Origin: Delphinapterus leucas
Taxonomy: Eukaryota > Chordata > Mammalia > Artiodactyla > Monodontidae
Reading direction: 5' to 3'
NCBI RefSeq assembly: GCF_002288925.2
Contig: NW_022098062.1
Span: 7,695,681-7,759,680, forward strand
DNA: 64,000 nt
Below, in pieces: positions 56,185 to 64,000 of the stretch; position 1 is the first letter of the stretch, and each line of letters starts with the position of its first letter. The position numbers and the translations under genes are program-made. The notes beneath the pieces were generated by a model that had not been told where the DNA came from, searched no databases, and was given only the letters and a program-made list of their open reading frames with translations.

Positions 56185-57062
56185 TTAACATCTTTATTGG
56201 AGTACAATTGCTTTACAGTGGTGTGTTAGTTTCTGCTGTATAACAAAGTGAATCAGCTATACGTATACATATACCCCCATATCTCCTCCCTCTTGCGCCT
56301 CCCTCCCACCCTCCCTATCCCACCCCTCTAGGTGGACACAAAGCACTGAGCTGATCTCCCTGTGCTATGTGGCTGCTACACACTAGCTGTTTTACATCTG
56401 GTAGTATATATGTGTCCATGCCGCTCTCTCACTTCATCCCAGCTTACCCTTCCCCCTCCCCGTGTCCTCAAGTCCATTCTCTACGTCTGCGTCTTTATTC
56501 TCGTCCTGCCCCTAGGTTCTTCATGACCTTTTTTTTTTTTCTTAGATTCCATATATATGTGTTAGCATACGGTATTTGTCTTTCTCTTTCTGACTTACTT
56601 CACTCTGTATGACAGACTCTAGGTCCATCCCCCTCACTACAAATAACTCAATTTCATTTCTTTTTATGGCTGAGTAATATTCCATTGTAGATATGTGCCA
56701 CATCTTCTTTATCCATTCATCTCTTGATGGACACTTAGGTTGCTTCCATGTCCTGGCTATTGTAAATAGTGCTGCAATGAACATTTTGGTACATGACTCT
56801 TTGAATTATGGTTTTCTCAGGGTATATGCCCAGTAGTGGGATTGCTGGGTCGTATGGTAATTCTATTTTCAGTTTTTTAAGGAACCTCCGTACTGTTCTC
56901 CATAGTAGCTGTATCAATTTACATTCCCACCAACAGTGAAAGAGTGTTCCCTTTTCTCCACACCCTCTTCAGCATTTATTTTTCTAGATTTTTTGATGAT
57001 GGCCATTCTGACCGGTGTGAGATGATATCTCATTGTAGTTTTGATTTGCATTTCTCTAATGA
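56185..57062 (-). mobile_element. L1, 5'-truncated, young type
   Basis: Reverse-strand L1 with 3' UTR on the left and ORF2 cysteine-motif region on the right (cctcttcagcatttattttt). Target duplication tcaaatctttt at 56174-56184 and tcaagtctttt at 57063-57073, one mismatch. Several stops break the ORF2 tail, so it is older than the copy at 41391. Confidence 0.92.
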
Positions 57063-57188
57063 TCAAGTCTTTTAATCTCACAATACCTTGCCTAACTTGG
57101 TTCTTTCCGTAGATCAAAGTAGGAATAAAGAAAAAGTAATTAACAGACGACCAGATCTCTCCCCCAGCTTCCCCTTCAGGAATTTCAT

Positions 57189-57236
57189 GAACAAACAGTG
57201 TGACCAAACTGCGAACAAACAGTGTGACCAAACTGC
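57189..57236. repeat. 24-bp tandem duplication
   Basis: gaacaaacagtgtgacc... (24 bases) at 57189-57212 is repeated exactly at 57213-57236 inside the LTR. Confidence 0.97.
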
Positions 57237-57252
57237 GTGAAAAAGATAACAT

Positions 57253-57451
57253 CTGCATAGCACAGGGAGATCAGCTCCCTGCTTTGTGACCACCTAGAGG
57301 GGTAGGATAGGGAGGGTGGGAGGGAGGGAGACACAAGAGGGAAGAGATATGGGAACATATGTATATGTATAACTGATTCACTTTGTTATGAAGCAGAAAC
57401 TAACACACCATTGTAAAGCAGTTATACTCCAATAAAGATGTAAAAAAAAAA
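57253..57451 (+). mobile_element. L1 3' UTR only, severely truncated
   Basis: A 199-bp insertion of the L1 3' UTR (tagcacagggagatcagctc to aataaagatgt plus A-tail). Exact 13-bp target duplication aaaaagataacat at 57240-57252 and 57452-57464. It lies in the opposite orientation to the L1 that ends 180 bp upstream. Confidence 0.95.
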
Positions 57452-57730
57452 AAAAAGATAACATGTAGAGGAAGGTCACAAGGAGTCCACGATCCTGCAG
57501 TCAGTAGGGGATGGTGACCTGTCTCAATGATTAACTGAGGTTACTTCCCTCCTTTCCTTTAAAACTTTCCTGGCCAAACAGAATCTTCAGAGGTGGTTCT
57601 TTGGGGACACTGAGTCCACCATCTCCCCACATTGCCGGCATTGTGATTAAGGACAACTTTCCCCTCTAGCAATGTTTATGAGTTTAGTTTTGTAAGCGGC
57701 GAGCAGCAGGGCCCGGTTCATTCAGTAACA

Positions 57731-58072
57731 CTGTCCCCGTGCTGAGCAGGCTCTGGGCTGCCCTGTGTTGACTCCCTGCTGCAATTAGCCAGCTTCCGAG
57801 CCCCAGAAGCCAAGGTCAGCCACATTCTATGAGCAAAACAGGGTGCAGAGGCCCAGTAGGCAAAATGACTGCCCAGCTCCTCTCATCACCTGGGAGAAGA
57901 GGCAAGACAACCCAGCAGAAGTGTTAGCCTCACCAATGAGCTCCAGATGAAGGGCCGTCAGCATTCAGGAGAGAAGTTTACTTTTAGCTGAGGCTCTCAG
58001 GGGAGCTTTCAAGGAAGAGGTGACTTTGAACTCGATCTTGAAGGATGGAAAGGCTTTGCAGATGCAGAGAAA
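57731..58072. other. Unique, possibly L2 debris
   Basis: The last part (gaagaggtgactttgaactc, gatcttgaaggatgg) resembles a reverse L2. No gene. Confidence 0.4.
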
Positions 58073-58187
58073 GGGAGGCTGGGGAGGGTGAAGCCCTTCA
58101 AGCAGGGGAAGCGGCAGGAGAACAGGCGCGTACGCCTTCCTCAAAGTTCCAGAATCACCTTAGCGCTGCTGAAAGCTCTTTGGCACC
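58073..58187. repeat. 115-bp local duplication, copy 1
   Basis: Begins gggaggctggggagggtg and ends gctctttggcacc. It matches 58927-59041 in the same orientation with 4 substitutions and no gaps. The flanks do not match. Confidence 0.95.
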
Positions 58188-58926
58188 GGGCCATAGGCAG
58201 TGTGGGCACATGCGGATGGGGAATCTCCTTCCAAAAACCTAATTTGTCAACACCCTCGGTTCAGAAGAGAAAAACAGGAGCCAGAGTCTTGTTAGCTTTG
58301 AACGTGCACAGGACGTAGCAACAGAGTGGCTGCTGCAACGTGGACACGGCCTCTGTAAATAGCACCGGAAGGGCTCGCAGCTAATAGGGTTATTAATACC
58401 TGTCACATCCCCGGATGGCAGAAGAATGTGGAGGTTTTCTACTATAGATTAAAACCAACCAACAGGGACTTTCCCGAGTCTGGCGGTCACAGCTCTCTCT
58501 TCAGACGTCTTTTCCTGCAGCCACGCAGGCGGGGGTAAGTAATTGTCCCAGGGAAGGATTGTCACCGTGGTAAATGCAAAAGCAGGAACAAACTTGCCTC
58601 CCTTCGCCTCAGGCAAAAGCATGGGTATTTGAAATTCACACGTCATCCCCAAACCTGGCTTCCATGGGCAGCTTTGACCTCTTTCCTGGCCCAGGCAGTC
58701 ACCCCAAAGAAAAGCCACCTTTGTCTGGGCTTCATGTCTCCGGCTCCTGGGAAGGATCCAAACATGGCAGGAGCTGAAGGGAGAAGGGAAGAGAACGTAA
58801 GGTCTGGATGTTCTGCAGAAAACTGGGCTCTGGAGCTGGGGCTCAGGCAGGGGGGCTCCTCGGGGACAAGTTCTGCCTAAGCTGGTGACAATCATTTTCC
58901 CTCTGGCCCCTCAGACAGTGGCTGGA
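58188..58926. other. Unique block between the two duplicated copies
   Basis: No repeat or gene recognised. Reverse ORF 58449-58895 (148 codons) and forward ORFs overlap; none resembles a known protein. The part at 58340-58460 is complex (gggttattaatacctgtcac) and might be conserved. Confidence 0.4.
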
Positions 58927-59041
58927 GGGAGGCTGGGGAGGGTGAAGCCCTTCAGGCAGGGGAAGTGGCAGGAAAACAGGCGCGTATGCCTTCCTCAAAG
59001 TTCCAGAATCACCTTAGCGCTGCTGAAAGCTCTTTGGCACC
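58927..59041. repeat. 115-bp local duplication, copy 2
   Basis: Matches copy 1 (58073-58187) at a constant offset of 854 bases, differing at 4 positions, three of them in gaagtggcaggaaaacaggc and cgtatgcc. Confidence 0.95.
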
Positions 59042-59735
59042 TCCTCTCTATTGCCTTTCACAAAGATGCCCCAGAACCCTCAAGAAAGGGCTCCAGCAGC
59101 AAACATGTCAAGGGGGTAGAGCCCTGCTGGAGGCTTTTCCTTAAATAAGACATATCAGCCCCCTCCTCACCTGGGAGAACTTCCAAGGGCAAAGGCAGCA
59201 GGTAGGAGCACAAACTCCCCTCACTGTTGTGCCCTTGACTGGAGGGTTACCAGACATCCCAGGAGAGATGGCACATAGCTTTGTCCCGCTTCCCCTGCCA
59301 GGTCTATGTCACTCACTCCTCTTCTCAAACAGAAAGCTCTGGACGCTAGTGGAAGGCCATGAAGGCCTGAGAGGGGCTTTAGGGACCTGTGCCACCCTCA
59401 CAAGCTCTCTGCAGGGTGTCTGTCCTCCCAGGGCTCATCTGACAAGGGGTCCAGGCAAGCCTTGGGGTAAACCTCAGATGCCCAGTAGTGCAAGAGAAAC
59501 AGGAGGAAACGTGGGGCTCACACTGTCCTCTTTGGATGGAACCTGCCCCACAGTCCCTAGGCTCCAGCTCCCTGGAAGAGCCAGGTTCTCTGAAGAGGCC
59601 CTGCCCTATGATACAGCAAGGTCTGGGGCTCCCTTTGGAGAGGGAGGCTTGGTTGTGCCTTTGTTTTGGGGGTCCTTCCTTCTTTCCCCTTTGCATTTTC
59701 AACTATTCCTGGCAGTCCAGCTCTCCACTCTCTAC
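59042..59735. other. No gene; long but unconvincing ORF
   Basis: GC-rich unique sequence. A 190-codon forward ORF (59229-59801) runs past the start of the MaLR LTR at 59736 and shows no domain, signal or family resemblance. Overlapping open frames on the reverse strand are comparable. Confidence 0.45.
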
Positions 59736-60118
59736 TGTTGTGGGCTGAATTTTGTCATCTCCCCACCCCAACTATCAAATGGAGCCCTAACTCCAATATG
59801 ACCTTATAGAGATAGGGCCTTTAGGGAGGTAATTAAGGTTAAGACAGGTCATAAAGACAGGGCTCTACTCCCATATAACTGGTACCTTTATAAGAAGAAG
59901 AGATACCAGGGGTGCATGTGCACCGAGGAAAGGCCAGGTGAGAACACGGTGGGTAAGGTAGCCAACTGCAAGCCAAGGAGAGAGTCCTCACAGGACACCA
60001 GCCCTGCCGGCACCTCGATCTTGGGCTCCCAGCCTACAGAACTGTGAGAGATCAGTATCTGTTGTTGAGGCCCCCCAGTCCGTGGTATTCTGTATGGCAG
60101 CCCTAGCTGACTAATACA
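59736..60118 (+). mobile_element. MaLR LTR (MST/MLT1 type)
   Basis: Starts tgttgtgggctgaattttg, with ttatagagatagggccttta, cctttataagaagaagagat, ctacagaactgtgagagatc and the end agctgactaataca. A complete solo LTR; no clear target duplication. Confidence 0.92.
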
Positions 60119-60234
60119 CCTGCCTTGTCTGTCTGCCCCTGGGCACCTTGGCGTCTTCCTGGAGAGGAGGAGAAGTCATTCTGACTCCAGTTAACCACCA
60201 CAAATTGGTGTGGAGGACAAATGCTACACACTGG

Positions 60235-60432
60235 ATTCAAGGATGGTGTTGCCTAACGGTTAAGGATATGAGCTTTGAATTAATGAGCTGGGCCCATGGG
60301 AGGTTATTTTTTCTTTCTATGCCCAGGGATCCTCATCTGTCAAATGGGATGATAATTGTTCCATTATCATAGAGTTGTAGTAAAAATACAATTAAATGAC
60401 AGCACAGAGTAGGCACTCAATAAAATTTCTGT
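60235..60432 (+). mobile_element. MIR SINE
   Basis: Forward MIR: taaggatatgagctttgaat, ctcatctgtcaaatgggat, cagagtaggcactcaataaa. Confidence 0.75.
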
Positions 60433-60990
60433 CATGCTTATTGATATCTTGCTACCTCTGATATACAGTATGACCTTGGTCCTGGGTTCTCCACTCGTAA
60501 ATAATGATGAGAGATGTTTCCCATCTTCCAGGTATGGTGAGAGTTTGAAAAGAAGGAAAGATAAGGAAGAGCCAGGGAGGAAAAATTCCTCAGCAATTGA
60601 AGATGGCTTCTGTTGTCGGTATCATCATCGTCGTCGTCATCTTCTGGCTCTGATGCTACATGAGTGATGCACAGCGGTCTCACCCTGAGATTCCACCCTG
60701 TATTCTGGCTATTGCTCCTGCAGCAGACTCACAGGTATGTCCCAGTGGAGGTCTGGTGGCCTGCTGTTTGCTTCTACAGACACTTGCACACACAGAACCC
60801 CCGCCTTCCCCTGTTTTCCTGCACCACCCAGCTTCCAGCAACACAAACAGTAGTCAGTGGGAGAGCCAGCAAGAAAGCAGAGTGAGTCACTCTTGCACCT
60901 TCCCACCCCCATCCCTGCCGGGCCTTGGTCCCATGCCAGCAGGGAGGGAATGCCCTTGCTTCTCTCCTTCCAATGATGTGAGATAAATGA

Positions 60991-61003
60991 CGGGGGGGGG
61001 GGG
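60991..61003. repeat. Poly(G) run
   Basis: Thirteen consecutive G residues followed by more G-tracts (caggggg). G4 formation is conceivable with neighbouring tracts. Confidence 0.9.
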
Positions 61004-61566
61004 CAGGGGGTGGTGGAGCACATACAGGGAACCCACAGGACACAGCCACGATCCAAACGCAAGCCACGGTGTTGAGAATTGAGTGACAGGCCTGCCTTTT
61101 CCATCCCCCCACCTCAGCAGGACTCTGAGAAAGGACACTGCCCAGCAGCCGCTGGCCCTGAGAGCCATCCTGGGTGGCCAACTGTTTGCAGCCCAGCCGT
61201 TTTCTCCTTTGCTGGTAAGCCTTCTGCGCATCCCAGCAGCTGAGGCACCATGCCAGTCCCAAGTCCAGACATTTCCAGATGACTCACTGCCTAGTGGAAT
61301 GTTCCAGAACATGAGGCCTTTGGGATGGGGGCAGGGGTGTCCCAGGTGGCCCTGGAATCTCAGGATTGAGATCTGGACTGGCTTTGTCTCCAATGGCCAT
61401 TGGCATTCCCACCCCTTCTACCAGAACCTGGGAGGCCCAGGGCAGAGGAAGGCAGGGCCTGCTTGGAACGAGAATGAGGACATTCTGGAATGCATTCTCC
61501 ATGGCCAGGGCCAGCTTACCACCAACGGCCTTCGCAAGGCCCTCCTCCTCTTCCCCAGCTCCTCTC

Positions 61567-61597
61567 AAAAAAAAGAAAAGAAAAGAAAAAGAAAAAT
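61567..61597. repeat. (AAAAG)n A-rich patch
   Basis: Imperfect AAAAG units. It looks like a leftover SINE or LINE tail, but no element precedes it. Confidence 0.85.
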
Positions 61598-62552
61598 GGT
61601 AAGAAGCACAATCAAATCAGCAGGTGACTTTGGTATCAATCCCAGGACTCTGGCACCTGGAACAGTGTAAGGAGCTGGTAAAGAAGCACACGAGTAGTGT
61701 TACTTCTGAGTGGGGACAAAGCACTCCACACTGCCAGGATGAGGGAGGCCCCACTCGCTGCCCTCCACCTTCTCCGCTGTTTACAGTAAAACTTCTCCAC
61801 AAGATGCTATTAAGCTTGGCAGTTACTGTGAATGCTACTGTCGCCGTTGACTTCCACAGCCCCAGGAAATCTTATCCAAGACAGAGTGGCTTCAACAGAG
61901 AGACCCGAACCACCACTTGTTTCTCTTCAGAAAGTAGAAGATACGCTAAAGGGAGAGAGATGAGCCATCCTTGGGCTGGGGAACGTCGGCCCCCTTCCCC
62001 CACTCTGTGGGCTGGAAGGACGATTATGAAGTCAGCAGGGCCGGTGGGAGAGATTCCAGAGCAAAATGAAAAGCAGTTTGTCCATTAGGAGGAGGTCAGA
62101 GAGCGTGGTCCAGCCTCTCCTAGCTGTCTTCTCAGGTACTTTGATGGAAGCAGAGAAATTGCCTATTCTGGGATCTATAAATAAAAAATGGACACAGGAC
62201 AAGTTTGAATGATCTGGGGTAGGGCGGCAACAGGATCCACACTTGCCTGAACAATGGTGACAAGACACAAGGACACACCTGAATTTGTCAGCCACCTACA
62301 CCACCTCCCACCTCCCTTCCCTGAAGCAGGTACAACCTCCGGATACAAGCCACCGAGGGACTTGTTTAAAATTCTCTGATTAATTCATGGCATTTATCTT
62401 GCTTTCATCTGATTTTTAGAAGGGAGGAGAGCTTTGGGGCCTCACCCAGCATCCCGAAGCAAAGCCTTATTCATCTCCATGTCTCAGGTGACACATCCAG
62501 GCGTTCACTAAGCACTGCTTGGATGGATGGTGTTGCACATTTGAACCAGATG

Positions 62553-62770
62553 TGGAAAGAGCGGTGAGCTTTTAACAAGAAAACCTGGGGTCAAATCTTG
62601 GCTCTGTGATTTGCGAGCTATGGAACTTTGAAGCATAGGTCCAATTTCCTCTTTGGTAATTTGGGGATAATAATACCTCCATTACGAGGCCATTGGGCAG
62701 ATTAAACGAAATAGAGATGTTAAAGTGCTTATCACAGTGCCTGACACATCAATAAATCTTGTTGAATCTG
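62553..62770 (+). mobile_element. MIR SINE
   Basis: Forward MIR: ggtcaaatcttggctctgtg, gggataataatacctccatt, tatcacagtgcctgacacat. Confidence 0.85.
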
Positions 62771-63715
62771 AATCTGAGGGATCAAACGTTGACCTCACCA
62801 AGCCCCACAGAGAAATGACCCCATACCTCTGAATGGGGCCCAGTCAGCAACTGGTATTATCTGCTACAAATCTAGGGTCACATACCACTTCCTCCCAGCA
62901 TCTCTGAGCCACCGCTCTCTATTTCTTTCCGCCCACTGCCCAGCAGATGTATGCTCAGGGAAAGCTACCAGAGTTTAATACCATCCTAAGTCAAACATCA
63001 TTATGAAAGTAAACCTGCTGGGGGAAAAGTCATGTAATTCATCCCAAGGCCAAATGTAAATGATTTTTAGATTTCCCATTATTTTAGGTTACCTATGCCC
63101 AGGACAGATGGGAAAGGTAACCTAAATTCATGCAGATAAGTAAGAACTGATAATACTTCGAGATGCCTTGCTTGTTCCAGATTCTAAAGCAAAGATCCTC
63201 AACCTGATCCCAAAGAGAATCTACTGCTCATCTCCCAAAAGGCTTATGGTCACTCAAGATGAGGATGGTAAGTGGGTGTGATAATTGCAGCTACTAAGGG
63301 CTACCTTTAAGCAGGGGAGAGGTCTCATGTTCTGGAAGCTTCTGAATGAAGTAATTTACCTAACTCCTTTAAATCTGCATAAGTCCACCTGCAGGCTCCA
63401 TTCTGCCCCAATCTCAGAAAATCAATCTTAACTGTAAACAAGGGAAGACTGGCCTACTTATATCTCAGTAATGAGCTGGTCTCTCCCTATCTTGTATCAG
63501 CTGTTTGTCCTAGATGTCACGCGTTATTGTCTCACCCATGTGGAACAGTTCCTGAGGCCAGTTTCCTACCTGATAATCCAACTACAGTGATGTTCTTCTA
63601 TCTGAGCCAGGGCCCCAGCAGCAATCTTCTGCATGCCTGTAGCCTGCCACCTCCAGTTTTGCCATGGGAACCTCTGCAGATTGTCAGCCAGGAGTTTAAA
63701 TAGACACCCTGGATC
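62771..63715. other. No gene or clear repeat
   Basis: Unique AT-moderate sequence. A short inverted match occurs around aggttacctatg and ggtaacct at 63088-63124. Nothing else is assigned. Confidence 0.45.
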
Positions 63716-63719
63716 TAAC

Positions 63720-63890
63720 GCTCAGCTTTGCTCTTGGCTGGTACCACTCCATAGATGATAAACTCAACAAAGGCAAATTTTTGTTCAATGCATTTATTCT
63801 TATATACCACATGACTAGGATATAAGAATATTGCCTTGCACAAAGGAGGTCTCAACAAATATTTACTGACTGAATGTCCTGCCTGTCTCT
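63720..63890 (+). mobile_element. L2 3' end fragment
   Basis: The end ccttgcacaaaggaggtctc, aacaaatatttactgactga, atgt resembles the L2 3' terminus. Unique sequence follows to the window end. Confidence 0.55.
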
Positions 63891-64000
63891 TTCTCTAATC
63901 TCCTGGCTTCTCCCAGCCTTTGAACACAGGTTCTTGTGTTCCCATCTCTGGAACACCCAGTCTCTGACTTTCCCCTGAAAGAAGGTGTTATGTACAGTGG

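Larger units (their letters stand above)
56041..57730 (+). mobile_element. Second ERV-type LTR, split by two L1s
   Basis: After removing the L1s at 56185-57062 and 57253-57451, one continuous LTR-like sequence remains. It starts tgttgtaagcagctc and ends gcccggttcattcagtaaca. A TATA-like cctttaaaac lies near 57560. A 24-bp tandem repeat lies inside. The outer boundary on the left is a guess because no target duplication was found. Confidence 0.55.
60433..62550. other. Unique, GC-richer block
   Basis: No gene or interspersed repeat is recognised over about 2.1 kb. It contains a trinucleotide patch (atcatcatcgtcgtcgtc at about 60620), a G-run of 13 at 60991-61003 and an A-rich (AAAAG)n patch at 61567-61597. 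Open frames at 60774-61393 and 61083-61670 overlap on both strands and have no known match. Confidence 0.45.

Noticed and set aside
58449..58895. 148-codon reverse ORF
   Set aside because: No recognisable domains; forward ORFs of similar size overlap it.
59229..59801. 190-codon forward ORF
   Set aside because: No recognisable domain, it runs into a MaLR LTR, and comparable open frames overlap it on the reverse strand. Length fits chance in GC-rich DNA.
61083..61670. 195-codon forward ORF with lysine-rich end
   Set aside because: The lysine-rich tail is the translation of an (AAAAG)n patch. The rest matches no family, and reverse ORFs overlap it.

Overview
This window is nuclear DNA from a mammal, almost certainly a cetacean. 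Five copies of a tRNA-derived SINE of the whale/hippo CHR type are present, starting with ggcttccctggtgg and carrying tRNA-like A and B boxes. Several L1 insertions end in a 3' UTR that I recognise from cetartiodactyl genomes. Old mammal-wide repeats (MIR, L2, MaLR LTRs, hAT elements, L1M-type LINEs) fill much of the rest. I found no convincing host protein-coding gene, rRNA, functional tRNA, CRISPR array or prokaryotic feature. The window reads as intergenic or deep intronic sequence. All repeat names come from memory of consensus sequences; no database was searched.

Layout. 1-2.8 kb: a MIR, an LTR-like block, then two reverse-strand L1 tails inserted one after the other at the same target site. 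2.8-6.3 kb: a long reverse-strand L2 fossil interrupted by a hAT element with an exact 8-bp target duplication and by a second unassigned insert. 6.6-16.1 kb: MIR and L2 fragments, a reverse MaLR LTR and unique sequence, including a repeat-free block with two GATA motifs near 13.2 kb. 16.3-17.4 kb: a MER5-like hAT element holding a young L1 and a 70-bp tandem duplication. 17.4-25.2 kb: MIR and L2 pieces, a structurally deduced LTR with TG/CA ends and GATC target duplications inside an old L1, and three MaLR LTRs. 26-36.9 kb: layered ancient L1 elements (5' UTR, ORF1, ORF2, 3' ends) pierced by MaLR LTRs and a CHR SINE. 37-44.7 kb: a SINE inside L1 debris, L2 pieces, a CA microsatellite, and a young L1 with 235 open codons of ORF2. 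44.7-47.4 kb: mostly unique sequence with one candidate exon. 47.4-50.3 kb: an L2 element split by a MIR and an L1. 50.3-53.6 kb: mostly unique. 53.7-57.7 kb: L1 tails, a MaLR LTR, a SINE and two ERV-type LTRs. 57.7-64 kb: mostly unique, GC-richer sequence with a 115-bp local duplication, a MaLR LTR and two MIRs.

No set of genes here works together. What can be read is the insertion history: L2 and MIR first, then hAT, L1M and MaLR, then cetartiodactyl L1 and finally the CHR SINEs, ordered by nesting and by how clear the target duplications remain. The unique blocks could hold regulatory elements, but this cannot be shown without cross-species alignment. I did not find a previously undescribed biological system; the most unusual items are the double L1 hit, the deduced solo LTR and the 115-bp local duplication.
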